A stretch of 64,000 nt of DNA from Salegentibacter sediminis (GTDB lineage Bacteria; Bacteroidota; Bacteroidia; Flavobacteriales; Flavobacteriaceae). The position numbers and the translations under genes are program-made. The notes under the pieces are model-generated. The model saw nothing but the letters and a program-made list of their open reading frames with translations. It was not told the DNA's origin and made no database searches. The DNA is taken from positions 282,672 through 346,671 of the forward strand of contig NZ_MSJR01000003.1 in the NCBI RefSeq assembly GCF_002078605.1, read 5' to 3'. Of the stretch, positions 18,043 through 27,512 are shown one piece after another. Position 1 is the stretch's first letter, and each line of letters starts with the position of its first letter.

Positions 18043-19515
18043 ATGCTACTACTGGACTGGATTGTTCTTTCCATTTATTTCCTAATGCTAATAAGCATTG
18101 GTGTTTGGGCTTATTCTCGCGTTAAAAATTCAGCAGATTTTTATACCGCAGGGGGAAACCTGCCGTGGTGGTTATCTGGGGTGTCGCATCATGTTTCTGG
18201 ATATAGCGGGGCGGTCTTCGTTGCCTATGCCGGGATTGCATACACTCATGGCTTTACTTTATATGTTTGGTGGGCCTTTACCGTAGGCTTAGCCACCCTG
18301 GTTGCAGCTTTTTATATTGCGCCCCGATGGTCTAGATTAAGAATTTTTGCATCGATCCAATCTCCAACAGAATATTTGTTAGTTCGTTATAATCTCTCGA
18401 CGCAACAGCTTATAGCCTGGGCAGGAGCTATAATCAAAATATTTGATACAGGTGGAAAATTAGCGGCTATTGCTGTCTTGTTGAATGTCTTTAGCGGGGC
18501 TCCAATCAGCCTGGGAATATTTTTAGTAGGTGGTGTTTCTTTAATATATATTACTATTGGTGGATTATGGGCGGATGTATGGAATGATTTTGGGCAATTT
18601 ATTGTTCAATTGTTAGCAGGGCTAACTATGTTTGTTATGATTATCCTTAAGTTAGATGATGGACTGAGTGGGATATTCAGTATGTGGGAGGAATTACCGG
18701 ATTCTCATTCTGATTTTTTCCATGATCCGTTTACTTTCAGCTTTATGCTGGTGATGTTAGTGATCAATTTTTTTAGCTATAGTGGGGGAACCTGGAACCT
18801 TGCTACCAGGTTTATTTCTTCCACTTCGGGTAGCACTGCCCGAAAGGCGGCAATTACTTCCTCTATTCTTTATTTCATATGGCCTTTGATTTTACTTTAT
18901 CCGATGTTTGCCTCACCTATATTTTTTGAAAATATGGAAGACCCTACCTTATCTTATGGGAAAATGGTATTGGAGTTTCTACCTCAGGGTTTAGTTGGAT
19001 TGGTTTTAGCTTCATTATTTGCCAATACCTTGTCTATGACTGCTTCAGATTCAAATACGGTATCTGCGGTAATTAGTAGGGATATACTCCCTGTAATATT
19101 TCCGAAGATCAGAAAATTTTCCCGAAAGAAAGCCTTAAAGTTAGCCAGGGTTACCACATTTAGCTTTACCCTATTAACTATAATCGTAGCCTTAAACGCA
19201 AGTTATTTTGGAGGCGTTTTTGGACTTATTATCGCATGGTTTGCAGCCTTACTGGGGCCAATTTCAATCCCTATGATTTTAGGCCTTTTGCCCGTTTTCG
19301 CAAACAGTGATGGGCGTGCAGCAATAATTTCGATACTGGGAGGCCTCTGTACTTTTGTTGCTCTTAAAATTTTCCCGGTTGAAAGCCTGGCCATTGAAAT
19401 TGGAGGTCCTACCCTTATTTCTTTTTTATTATTTATCCTGTATGGAGCCCTTAATAAGAAAGAACCACCGGAGAAGGTAAAGGAACTACATTTAAATTTA
19501 GATAGGAATCATTAA
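18043..19515 (+). CDS. Sodium:solute symporter (SSS/SGLT family)
   Basis: The 490-residue protein has about 13 hydrophobic segments and the family features near the N-terminus (DFYTAGGNLPWWLSGVSHH) and in the middle (GGLWADVWNDFGQF). It lies in the inner membrane and would import a sugar released in the periplasm using the sodium gradient. In this operon it is the only cytoplasmic-membrane transporter, so it should carry the mono- or disaccharide that feeds NagA/NagB or UxaC. Which one cannot be told from sequence. Confidence 0.88.
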   Translation: MLLLDWIVLSIYFLMLISIGVWAYSRVKNSADFYTAGGNLPWWLSGVSHHVSGYSGAVFVAYAGIAYTHGFTLYVWWAFTVGLATLVAAFYIAPRWSRLRIFASIQSPTEYLLVRYNLSTQQLIAWAGAIIKIFDTGGKLAAIAVLLNVFSGAPISLGIFLVGGVSLIYITIGGLWADVWNDFGQFIVQLLAGLTMFVMIILKLDDGLSGIFSMWEELPDSHSDFFHDPFTFSFMLVMLVINFFSYSGGTWNLATRFISSTSGSTARKAAITSSILYFIWPLILLYPMFASPIFFENMEDPTLSYGKMVLEFLPQGLVGLVLASLFANTLSMTASDSNTVSAVISRDILPVIFPKIRKFSRKKALKLARVTTFSFTLLTIIVALNASYFGGVFGLIIAWFAALLGPISIPMILGLLPVFANSDGRAAIISILGGLCTFVALKIFPVESLAIEIGGPTLISFLLFILYGALNKKEPPEKVKELHLNLDRNH

Positions 19516-19526
19516 ATTGATTTAGT

Positions 19527-20681
19527 ATGGAAAGCGTGGTAGGTAAGCATTATAAAGATAAAAGCCCTATTCTTATTGAATTTATGGATGGATACATTCA
19601 AAAGATAAGTCCATTTTCTGGTAAGGCAACATCAGGAATTCTTGGGCCTGGGTTTGTGGATCTGCAAGTAAATGGTTTTAATGGGTTTGATTTTAATGAG
19701 GAAGGCCTTTCTCCAGCTAAGGTAGTTAAATTAACCAAAGATCTTTGGAAGGAAGGCGTTACTACTTATTTTCCAACTCTTATCACTAACGATAAAGAGA
19801 AAATCCATACTTCAATAAAATGCATTGTCAAAGCCTGTGAGGATTCTCTGATTGAAGATAGTATCGGCGGAATCCATTTGGAGGGGCCATTCCTTTCTAA
19901 AAAAGATGGGCCCAGAGGGGCACATCCCAAAAATTATATTCAAGCTCCGAACTGGGAATTATTTTGCCAGTGGCAGGACACTGCCCAGGGGAGAATAAAA
20001 CTAATTACTATTTCCCCAGAGTGGTCAGAATCCTCCAAATTTATTGAGAAATGTGTTGCATCGGGGGTTAAAGTTGCCATTGGGCATACAGCGGCAACAG
20101 GTGAACAAATAACTGAAGCAGTTAAAGCAGGTGCTAGTATGTCCACTCATCTGGGGAATGCGACCCATCTTAGCCTGCCCCGGCATTCTAATTATATCTG
20201 GGATCAATTAGCAAATGAGCGTTTATGGTGTAGTTTAATTGCTGACGGCTTTCATTTACCAGAATCCATCCTTAAGGTCTTTTTGAAGGTTAAAAAGGGG
20301 CAAAGCCTATTAGTTAGCGATTCCACAAAATTTGCTGGGTTACCTCCAGGAGTCTATAATTCCCATATAGGAGGTGAGATTGAGTTGACAAAAGGCGGGC
20401 GCTTACAGATGAGAAATGCACCTAAAATGTTAGCAGGCTCCGCAAAAACCTTACGATGGTGTATCGAACATTTAGTCCGTAATGAGCTTACAAGTCTCGA
20501 AAATTCATTGGAAATGTGTACCCTAAAACCGGCAGAAGTTATGGAGCTGGGAACTCTCGGTTTTGAGCGCAACAAGAAAGCAGACCTTATTCTTTTTGAA
20601 TATTCTAATGGGAATTTGAAAATTTTAAAAACTATAAAATCTGGAAAGGTGGTCTATGAGGACCAACAATTAGATAATTAA
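19527..20681 (+). CDS. nagA: N-acetylglucosamine-6-phosphate deacetylase (NagA)
   Basis: The 384-residue amidohydrolase has PGFVDLQVNGFNGFDF near the start, metal ligand Glu119 in HLEGPF, His187 in GHTAA, His208 in THLGNATH, DGFH near 240 and catalytic Asp265 in LVSDST. It removes acetate from GlcNAc-6-phosphate in the cytoplasm, giving the NagB substrate. It follows the symporter by 11 bp. No GlcNAc kinase is encoded in the locus, so phosphorylation must come from a gene elsewhere or from a transporter-linked step that is not visible here. Confidence 0.88.
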   Translation: MESVVGKHYKDKSPILIEFMDGYIQKISPFSGKATSGILGPGFVDLQVNGFNGFDFNEEGLSPAKVVKLTKDLWKEGVTTYFPTLITNDKEKIHTSIKCIVKACEDSLIEDSIGGIHLEGPFLSKKDGPRGAHPKNYIQAPNWELFCQWQDTAQGRIKLITISPEWSESSKFIEKCVASGVKVAIGHTAATGEQITEAVKAGASMSTHLGNATHLSLPRHSNYIWDQLANERLWCSLIADGFHLPESILKVFLKVKKGQSLLVSDSTKFAGLPPGVYNSHIGGEIELTKGGRLQMRNAPKMLAGSAKTLRWCIEHLVRNELTSLENSLEMCTLKPAEVMELGTLGFERNKKADLILFEYSNGNLKILKTIKSGKVVYEDQQLDN

Positions 20682-20772
20682 CTATAATCAAGGGAGAATT
20701 TGCTATTAAGTAACCTTTCAAATTCGGCCAGTCTTAAATAAAAATGAAATTCTTATTTAAAATTTAAAATCA

Positions 20773-22374
20773 ATGAAAATCATAAAGCTTTTTTTACTAG
20801 TGGTCTTATTCTGGTCAGATCCGACAAGCGCTCAAAACGGGATAAATATTATACCTCAACCTAATTCCATAGAGTATAGCGAAGGTAAGCTGATTTTAGA
20901 TAAAGACCTGGCAATCATTGCGGAGGATTCCCTCGGTAATGAAGCCCACTTTTTATCAGAAATTCTAAAAAAGGGTTTCGGTCAAAAACCCGGGATTAAA
21001 TCTAAAGGGAAGGGATTCCATTTAGAAATAGATAAAAGTTTACCGGAGGTAATAGGGGATGAAGGCTATATACTTGAAATAGGAGAGCAAGAAATTTCAA
21101 TTAAAGCTCATACTGCCAGGGGTGTATTTTACGGTATACAATCCTTTAGACAGTTGCTCCCTGAAGAATTTGAATTTATGACCTATAAAAAAGATATTTC
21201 CTTACCCAAACTGAAGATAACCGACCATGCCAGATTTTCATGGAGATCTTTCATGTTGGATGAGTCCCGTCATTTTAAAGGGAAGGCTGTCGTAAAGGAT
21301 TTACTTGATCAAATGGCTTTATTAAAGATGAATACATTCCATTGGCACTTAACAGATGACCAGGGATGGAGAATTGAAATCAAGAAATATCCTAAATTAA
21401 CCGAAATCGGTTCCAAAAGGAAGGATACTCAAAAGGCAAGAAAAAGCGATGAAAGAACCGGGGAACCACATGAAGGGTTTTACACGCAACAGGATATTAA
21501 AGAAGTGATTGAATATGCTAAAAAACTTCATATTGAAATTGTTCCTGAAATTGAGATGCCCGGCCACGCCATGGCGGCAATAGCAGCTTATCCATGGTTA
21601 GGATCTTTAGGTACAACCAAAGAGGTTTCCGTTATTTTTGGTAAGATGGACGATTCATTTTTGATAAGTGATCCTAAGGTTGTTAAGTTTTTGGAAGATG
21701 TGTTAGACGAAGTAATGAATTTATTTCCTGGTAATGTAGTTCATATTGGAGGTGATGAGGTAAATTTTGACACGTGGCAAAACAATGCAGAAATTCAAAA
21801 TTATATGGAGAAGAAAAACTTAAAGACGCCTGTGGATTTACAAATTTATTTTACCAACGGAATTTCCAATTATATCGATGAAGCAGGAAAAAGGATGATG
21901 GGATGGAATGAAATTATGGGTGATGATATTCATGGGGAACGCAAAAGTGAGGATCTTGAGGTAGAACAAAAATTGGCTTCATCTGCAATCGTACATTTTT
22001 GGAAAGGAGATTTAAAATTAATTAATAGAGCTGTGGAAGAAGGTTATGATGTAGTGAACTCAAATCACTGGGATACTTATTTGGACTACACTTATGAACG
22101 ACTACCATTAAAAAAATCTTATGCTTTTGATCCTGTACCTAAAGGCCTTGAAGAAAGGTACCACGCCAAAATCCTTGGATTAGGCACTCAAATGTGGAGT
22201 GAGTGGATTCCTACTGTAGAAAAGATGGAGAAACAAATTTACCCAAGGTTGGCTGCCTATGCGGAGGTAGGTTGGACATCCCCAGATCAAAAAAGTTTTG
22301 AACGATTTCAACATAAACTTGAACTACTTAAGGAAAGATGGGAGTTGAAGGGTATAAATTATCATAGCGATTAA
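20773..22374 (+). CDS. GH20 beta-N-acetylhexosaminidase, canonical architecture
   Basis: The 533-residue protein has a signal peptide (cleavage near TSAQ21), a GH20b-type N-terminal domain (INIIPQPNSIEY to about 140), then the catalytic barrel with FSWRSFMLDESRHF, TFHWHLTDDQGWR and the acid/assisting pair Asp328-Glu329 in HIGGDEVNFDTW. It removes terminal beta-linked GlcNAc or GalNAc by substrate-assisted catalysis. The 91-bp gap before it contains only a weak A/T inverted repeat. It ends about 8 bp before uxaC. Confidence 0.93.
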   Translation: MKIIKLFLLVVLFWSDPTSAQNGINIIPQPNSIEYSEGKLILDKDLAIIAEDSLGNEAHFLSEILKKGFGQKPGIKSKGKGFHLEIDKSLPEVIGDEGYILEIGEQEISIKAHTARGVFYGIQSFRQLLPEEFEFMTYKKDISLPKLKITDHARFSWRSFMLDESRHFKGKAVVKDLLDQMALLKMNTFHWHLTDDQGWRIEIKKYPKLTEIGSKRKDTQKARKSDERTGEPHEGFYTQQDIKEVIEYAKKLHIEIVPEIEMPGHAMAAIAAYPWLGSLGTTKEVSVIFGKMDDSFLISDPKVVKFLEDVLDEVMNLFPGNVVHIGGDEVNFDTWQNNAEIQNYMEKKNLKTPVDLQIYFTNGISNYIDEAGKRMMGWNEIMGDDIHGERKSEDLEVEQKLASSAIVHFWKGDLKLINRAVEEGYDVVNSNHWDTYLDYTYERLPLKKSYAFDPVPKGLEERYHAKILGLGTQMWSEWIPTVEKMEKQIYPRLAAYAEVGWTSPDQKSFERFQHKLELLKERWELKGINYHSD

Positions 22375-22382
22375 AATTATTG

Positions 22383-23789
22383 ATGATGAACCAACCTTCC
22401 TTCATAACAGAAGACTTTTTACTGGAAAACCATTTTTCCAGAAGCCTTTATGAAAACTATTCTAAGGATTTGCCAATAATTGATTATCATAATCATTTGT
22501 CTCCAAAGGATATTGCTGAAGATAAACAATATTCGAATGTTACAGAGCTCTGGTTGGCGGGCGATCATGCAAAATATCGGGCCATGAGGACCTATGGTGT
22601 AAAGGAAAGGTACATTACTGGTCAGGCAAGCAATAGGGAAAAATTTATGGCCTGGGCAAAGACGGTACCCTACACAATCAGAAACCCTATTTACCATTGG
22701 ACCCATTTAGAACTGAAGCGTTATTTTGGCATAGACAAGCTGCTGAATGAAAAAACTGCCGAGGGAATTTATGAGGAAATAAATTCTCAATTGGAGAAAC
22801 CTTCAAATTCCTGTCGAGGCTTTTTAAATAAAATGAACGTTGAATCCCTATGCACTACCGAAGATCCAATAGATGACTTAAAACATCATAAGCAAATTAA
22901 AGAAAGTGATTATAAAGTTAAAGTTAGTACCTCATTTCGTCCAGATAAGGTGATCCAAATCGAATCAGGAAATTATCTAGCCTATTTAGAAAAATTAGGA
23001 GAAATTTCCAATATAGAAATCACTTCTTATAAGAATCTGAAAGACGCATTGTATAAGCGAATTGAATATTTTCATGCCAATGCTTGTCGATTATCTGACC
23101 ATGGCTTGGGTAATCTACCTTTTGAGCAGTTTAAAGATTCAGAGATAAATAATCTTTTCAAAAAGAAGCTCCAGGGAGGAATGCTTTCCTATACAGAGGT
23201 AAATAAATTTAAAACAGCACTGCTGTTATATCTTGGTGAGATGTACCATGAATTTAGTTGGGTGCAACAATACCATCTCGGAGCGCTAAGGAATAACAAT
23301 ACCCGAATGTTCAAAAAATTAGGACCGGATTCTGGTTGGGATTCCATAGGAAATTTTGATCACAGTAGAGGACTTTCCAGGTTCCTCGACGCTCTTGATG
23401 TCAAAAATAAACTTTCCAAAACCATACTTTATAATCTAAACCCTGCTGATAATGCCGTATTTGCTAGTATGATCGGGAATTTCAATGATGGCAGCATAAA
23501 AGGGAAGGTTCAATATGGAGCTGCATGGTGGTTTTTAGACCAGAAAGAGGGTATTATTAACCAGTTGAATACACTTTCCAATATGGGACTTCTTAGTTGT
23601 TTTGTAGGAATGCTCACCGATTCCCGTAGTTTTTTATCCCTAAACAGGCATGAATATTTCAGAAGAATTCTTTGTAACGTTTTTGGAAAGGAAATGGCCT
23701 CCGGGGAACTGCCCCGGGAAATCGATTTAATTGGAAAGACTATCGCTGATATTAGTTATTTTAATGCTAATGAATATTTCGATTTCTAA
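22383..23789 (+). CDS. uxaC: Glucuronate isomerase (UxaC)
   Basis: The 468-residue protein has the amidohydrolase-like UxaC signatures IIDYHNHLSPKDIAED near the N-terminus, NPIYHWTHLELKRYFGI near 100, and HLGALRNNNTRMFKKLGPDSG in the C-terminal half. It isomerises D-glucuronate to D-fructuronate (and galacturonate to tagaturonate). A TTG at 22380 precedes tandem ATGs at 22383 and 22386; an ATG is preferred. Its stop overlaps the next start by one base (TAATG), so translation with the KDG kinase is probably coupled. Confidence 0.93.
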   Translation: MMNQPSFITEDFLLENHFSRSLYENYSKDLPIIDYHNHLSPKDIAEDKQYSNVTELWLAGDHAKYRAMRTYGVKERYITGQASNREKFMAWAKTVPYTIRNPIYHWTHLELKRYFGIDKLLNEKTAEGIYEEINSQLEKPSNSCRGFLNKMNVESLCTTEDPIDDLKHHKQIKESDYKVKVSTSFRPDKVIQIESGNYLAYLEKLGEISNIEITSYKNLKDALYKRIEYFHANACRLSDHGLGNLPFEQFKDSEINNLFKKKLQGGMLSYTEVNKFKTALLLYLGEMYHEFSWVQQYHLGALRNNNTRMFKKLGPDSGWDSIGNFDHSRGLSRFLDALDVKNKLSKTILYNLNPADNAVFASMIGNFNDGSIKGKVQYGAAWWFLDQKEGIINQLNTLSNMGLLSCFVGMLTDSRSFLSLNRHEYFRRILCNVFGKEMASGELPREIDLIGKTIADISYFNANEYFDF

Positions 23790-24811
23790 TGGAAACAAAC
23801 GTTGAACAAAAGAAGGTAATAACATTTGGCGAAATTTTGATGAGACTTTCTCCTTCGGGGAAGCGTTTGTTATCTCAGAGTAATCAATTAAACTTTTTCT
23901 TTGGGGGTACCGAAGCAAATGTTGCTATGGCTTTGGCCAATTGGGATAATAAGGTTGAATTTGTTTCTGCAGTATCTGATGATTTTATAGGAAAAAGTAG
24001 CTTGGCCTTTCTTAGGCAATCTGGTGTAAGTACCCTTCATATCCAGAGGAATCCTCATCCGATGGGGCTGTATTTCATGGAAGAAGGCACCTCATTACGT
24101 TCGACTCAGGTTATTTATAACCGCCTTTCCAGTGCTTTTGCCAATATAGACTGGGAAGATGTAAAATGGGAGGATATTTTAAAAGAGGCAAAAATTTTTC
24201 ATTGGACCGGTATCACTCCGGGAATCTCCGAGAAAACCTATCAAGGTCTAAAGCGGGCCCTGAGGTTAGCTGCAGAACTAGGGGTGGAGATTACGGTGGA
24301 TCCGACTTATAGAAAAAATCTTTGGAATTATGGGAGGGGGTCCCGGGAGGTGCTTCAGGAATTCATTTCAATTTCAAATGTCTTTTTCGGAGGAACTAAT
24401 GAGATTAATGAGATTTTGAATACGAATTTTAGTAATGATAAAAACAATTTTATTAAGGCCGCTCAGGAGCTAATGAAAAGCTATCCTTCCATTAAAAAAG
24501 TGTTTGATAAGGTTCGGATTAGTCAGGGTGCTTCAAGCCATCGAATTTATGCCAGGTACTGGAACGGGCAGCAATACTTTTCCACTGATGAAATCGAGAT
24601 AAATCCGGTTACAGACCGTATAGGCACAGGGGATGCTTTTGTTGCAGGTATTATATTTACTATGGATAAATATGATGAACAGTCGGTTCTGGATTTTGCC
24701 AATGCATCCTGTGCGATAAAACATACCATTGTTGGTGATGTTAATTTAGCTTCAGAGGAAGAGATATGGAAAATAGCAAAAGGTAATATTGAAGGACGAA
24801 TAAACAGATAA
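23789..24811 (+). CDS. kdgK: 2-dehydro-3-deoxygluconokinase (KDG kinase, PfkB family)
   Basis: The 340-residue sugar kinase has the PfkB N-terminal signature (FFGGTEANVAMALANW near 34) and the ATP/anion-hole motif DRIGTGDAFVAG near 272 with the catalytic aspartate. Its place between glucuronate isomerase and KDPG aldolase identifies the substrate as 2-keto-3-deoxygluconate. It is cytoplasmic. Its ATG overlaps the uxaC stop by one base and it ends 4 bp before kdgA. A CAAACGTTG near the start resembles half of the LacI-type operator but is not palindromic. Confidence 0.9.
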   Translation: METNVEQKKVITFGEILMRLSPSGKRLLSQSNQLNFFFGGTEANVAMALANWDNKVEFVSAVSDDFIGKSSLAFLRQSGVSTLHIQRNPHPMGLYFMEEGTSLRSTQVIYNRLSSAFANIDWEDVKWEDILKEAKIFHWTGITPGISEKTYQGLKRALRLAAELGVEITVDPTYRKNLWNYGRGSREVLQEFISISNVFFGGTNEINEILNTNFSNDKNNFIKAAQELMKSYPSIKKVFDKVRISQGASSHRIYARYWNGQQYFSTDEIEINPVTDRIGTGDAFVAGIIFTMDKYDEQSVLDFANASCAIKHTIVGDVNLASEEEIWKIAKGNIEGRINR

Positions 24812-24815
24812 AATC

Positions 24816-25487
24816 ATGGCAGATTATAGTCGAATTGAAGTAGTGGTTGAAATGGAAAAATCGGGTCTTGTCCCAGTTTTCTATCATCCCGACATACAGG
24901 TATGTAAAGAAGTAATTAATGCTTGCTATAAAGGTGGTGCACGTATTTTTGAATTTACAAATCGTGGCGATTTTGCTTTTGAAGTTTTTAGTGAGCTTAT
25001 CAGATATTGTAAAGATAAATTGCCGGGAATGATCCTTGGGGTGGGTTCGATTGGCGATGCATCCTCCGGTGCACTCTTCCTGGAAATGGGAGCCAATTTT
25101 ATCGTTTCTCCAGTCCTTCGGGAAGATATTGCAGTGCTATGTAACCGTAGAAAAATATTGTGGATTCCTGGTTGTGGTTCCCTAAACGAAATTGCACGGG
25201 CAGAAGAATTAGGTTGCGAACTGGTGAAAGTCTTTCCAGGAAGTGTTTATGGCCCAGAATTCGTGAAGGCTATTAAAGGACCGTGCCCATGGACAAGTAT
25301 AATGGTTACAGGAGGAGTTTCTATTTCAAAAGGGAATTTAGAAAAATGGTTTGAAGCTGGCGTAAAATGCGTTGGAATTGGCTCAAAACTAATATCTGAA
25401 GATATTATTTCTAATAAGGATTATCAATTGTTAACCCAACGCGTTGACAAGACCCTTTCCCAAATATCTACCTTGAGAAATAAATAA
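24816..25487 (+). CDS. kdgA: KDPG aldolase (2-dehydro-3-deoxy-6-phosphogluconate aldolase)
   Basis: The 223-residue class I aldolase has FEFTNRG near 45-51 with the catalytic glutamate, WIPGCGS near 116, and the Schiff-base lysine Lys138 in ELVKVFPGS. It splits KDPG into pyruvate and glyceraldehyde-3-phosphate, the last step of the glucuronate branch. The pyruvate made here could feed the pyruvate:ferredoxin oxidoreductase encoded at 43347. It lies 4 bp after kdgK in the same operon. Confidence 0.92.
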   Translation: MADYSRIEVVVEMEKSGLVPVFYHPDIQVCKEVINACYKGGARIFEFTNRGDFAFEVFSELIRYCKDKLPGMILGVGSIGDASSGALFLEMGANFIVSPVLREDIAVLCNRRKILWIPGCGSLNEIARAEELGCELVKVFPGSVYGPEFVKAIKGPCPWTSIMVTGGVSISKGNLEKWFEAGVKCVGIGSKLISEDIISNKDYQLLTQRVDKTLSQISTLRNK

Positions 25488-25497
25488 AATAATTAGC

Positions 25498-26304
25498 ATG
25501 AATAAATTAAAGGGAAAAGTAGCAATAATTACAGGAGGGAATGGCGTTCTTGGCGGCGCCATGGCTCACGGCCTTGCCGCTGAAGGGGTAAAGGTTGGTG
25601 TTTTGGGCCGTTCGCCTGAGACTGTTGAAAAACGTGTAAAGGAAATTCAGGAAGCTGATGGTACTGCCTTAAGCCTCATTGCAGATGTACTGGATAAACA
25701 AAGCCTCGAAGAAGCCAGAGATAAAGTTCTCAAACAATGGAAGAAAATCGATATCCTAATTAATGCTGCAGGCGGAAATCTAAAAGGCGCGACAATTGGT
25801 CCAGATCAGGACTTTTTTGACCTTTCTATGGAAGATTTTAGCAGAGTGAATGACCTGAACCTCAAAGGGACGGTGCTTCCTACTTATGTTTTTGGGAAAG
25901 GTATGGCTAGCCTCAAAAAAGGGAGTATAATCAATGTGTCCTCTATGGCTGCGCAATCGGCATTAACCAGGGTAGTAGGTTATAGTGCCGCCAAAGCTGC
26001 AGTAGATAATTTTACCAGATGGCTTGCTGTAGAAATGGCTCAGAAATATGGAGATGGTTTTCGCGTGAATGCCATTGCACCCGGGTTTTTTATCGGGGAA
26101 CAGAACCGAAACCTGTTATTGGAGAAAGATGGAAGTTTGACAGCACGAGGAGAGATTATTATTAACCAAACCCCCATGAAGCGCTTTGGAAAACCTGAAG
26201 AATTGCGAGGAGTCACGAATTGGCTGGCTGGGGAAGCCGCCTCTTTTGTAACCGGGATTGTAGTTCCTGTCGATGGTGGATTTGGAGCATTTAGTGGCGT
26301 ATAA
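25498..26304 (+). CDS. uxuB: SDR-family D-mannonate oxidoreductase (fructuronate reductase)
   Basis: The 268-residue short-chain dehydrogenase has the Rossmann motif ITGGNGVLGGA (11-21), NAAGG near 90, the catalytic serine in INVSSMAA and YSAAK near 162. SDR proteins of this type replace the long-chain UxuB in many Bacillota and Bacteroidota glucuronate operons and reduce D-fructuronate to D-mannonate. The assignment rests on its position between kdgA and uxuA. A DEH reductase/KduD-like role on lyase-derived unsaturated uronate is a reasonable alternative. Confidence 0.8.
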   Translation: MNKLKGKVAIITGGNGVLGGAMAHGLAAEGVKVGVLGRSPETVEKRVKEIQEADGTALSLIADVLDKQSLEEARDKVLKQWKKIDILINAAGGNLKGATIGPDQDFFDLSMEDFSRVNDLNLKGTVLPTYVFGKGMASLKKGSIINVSSMAAQSALTRVVGYSAAKAAVDNFTRWLAVEMAQKYGDGFRVNAIAPGFFIGEQNRNLLLEKDGSLTARGEIIINQTPMKRFGKPEELRGVTNWLAGEAASFVTGIVVPVDGGFGAFSGV

Positions 26305-26313
26305 TCTATAGAC

Positions 26314-27495
26314 ATGGCATTAGAACAGACCTGGAGATGGTACGGACCCAGTGATCCGGTTAGTCTTCAAGATATAAAACAGGCAGGTGCAACAGGTGTT
26401 GTAACCGCGCTCCATCATATTCCTAATGGGAAAGTATGGAAAACGCAAGAGATAATTAAACGAAAAGAGGAGGTGGAAGCCTCTGGACTTACATGGTCAG
26501 TGGTAGAAAGTATACCGGTGCATGAAGAAATAAAAAAGAGGAATGGCAATTTTGAGAAATATTTAAATAATTACAAGCAGAGCATCAGAAATCTGGGAAG
26601 TTGCGGAATTGATACGGTATGCTATAATTTCATGCCAGTCCTTGACTGGACCCGAACCGATTTGGCCTACGAAATGCCTGATGGGTCAAGAGCCCTTAGA
26701 TTTGATGCAGCTCAATTTGCTGCTTTTGAATTATATATTTTGAAAAGGCCAGGTGCAGAAAAGATATATTCTCAAAAACGAAAGCAGGCAGCCAAAATTG
26801 CTTTGGAAAAACTATCTGAAGAGGAAAGGAAGATTTTAGTGAATAACATTATTGCCGGTCTGCCTGGAGCTGAAGAGGGCTATACCCTGGATCAATTTCA
26901 GGCGGTTCTGGATGAATATCGGGATATTGGTGAAGAAGAGCTAAGAGAAAATCTTCATGAATTCCTCAGGGAAATAATTCCAGTTGCTGAAGAAGCTGGG
27001 GTTTTTATGGCCATTCACCCTGATGACCCTCCGTTTCCTATTTTAGGACTTCCAAGGGTGGTAAGTACAGAGAAAGATGCGAAAGCTTTATTGGAGGTTA
27101 TAGACAGTCCTTATAACGGTTTGTGTTTTTGTACTGGTTCTTACGGAGTATTAAAAGAAAATGATCTGCCAGGAATGATCAATAGACTTGGTAGCCGTAT
27201 CAATTTTGTTCATTTAAGAAGTACTCGTAGGGATGCTGAAGGCAATTTTTACGAGGCAGATCACTTGGATGGGGATGTAGATATGTATTCTGTGATGAAA
27301 GCTTTGATAAAGGAACAACAAAAAAGAATTTCCGAAGAAAGGAAAGATTATAGATTACCTATGCGTCCGGACCATGGACACCAAATGCTTGATGATCTTC
27401 AGAAAAAAACCAATCCCGGCTATTCAGCAATTGGGAGATTAAGGGGCCTTGCGGAACTTCGTGGACTGGAATTAGGGATTGAAAGGAGTCTTTAG
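26314..27495 (+). CDS. uxuA: Mannonate dehydratase (UxuA)
   Basis: The 393-residue protein has UxuA features: the N-terminal [30 protein letters not shown] with metal-linked histidines, AIHPDDPP near 235 and [11 protein letters not shown] near 272, plus HLRSTRRD and RPDHGHQML in the C-terminal part. It dehydrates D-mannonate to 2-keto-3-deoxygluconate, the substrate of the kinase two genes upstream. With UxaC, the SDR, KDG kinase and KDPG aldolase it completes the route from glucuronate to pyruvate and glyceraldehyde-3-phosphate. Confidence 0.94.
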   Translation: MALEQTWRWYGPSDPVSLQDIKQAGATGVVTALHHIPNGKVWKTQEIIKRKEEVEASGLTWSVVESIPVHEEIKKRNGNFEKYLNNYKQSIRNLGSCGIDTVCYNFMPVLDWTRTDLAYEMPDGSRALRFDAAQFAAFELYILKRPGAEKIYSQKRKQAAKIALEKLSEEERKILVNNIIAGLPGAEEGYTLDQFQAVLDEYRDIGEEELRENLHEFLREIIPVAEEAGVFMAIHPDDPPFPILGLPRVVSTEKDAKALLEVIDSPYNGLCFCTGSYGVLKENDLPGMINRLGSRINFVHLRSTRRDAEGNFYEADHLDGDVDMYSVMKALIKEQQKRISEERKDYRLPMRPDHGHQMLDDLQKKTNPGYSAIGRLRGLAELRGLELGIERSL

Positions 27496-27512
27496 AATAT
27501 AACAGAAGATCA

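Noticed and set aside
23791..23803. CAAACGTTG near the kdgK start as a third LacI operator
   Set aside because: The right half lacks the symmetry of the two good sites and it lies inside coding sequence.
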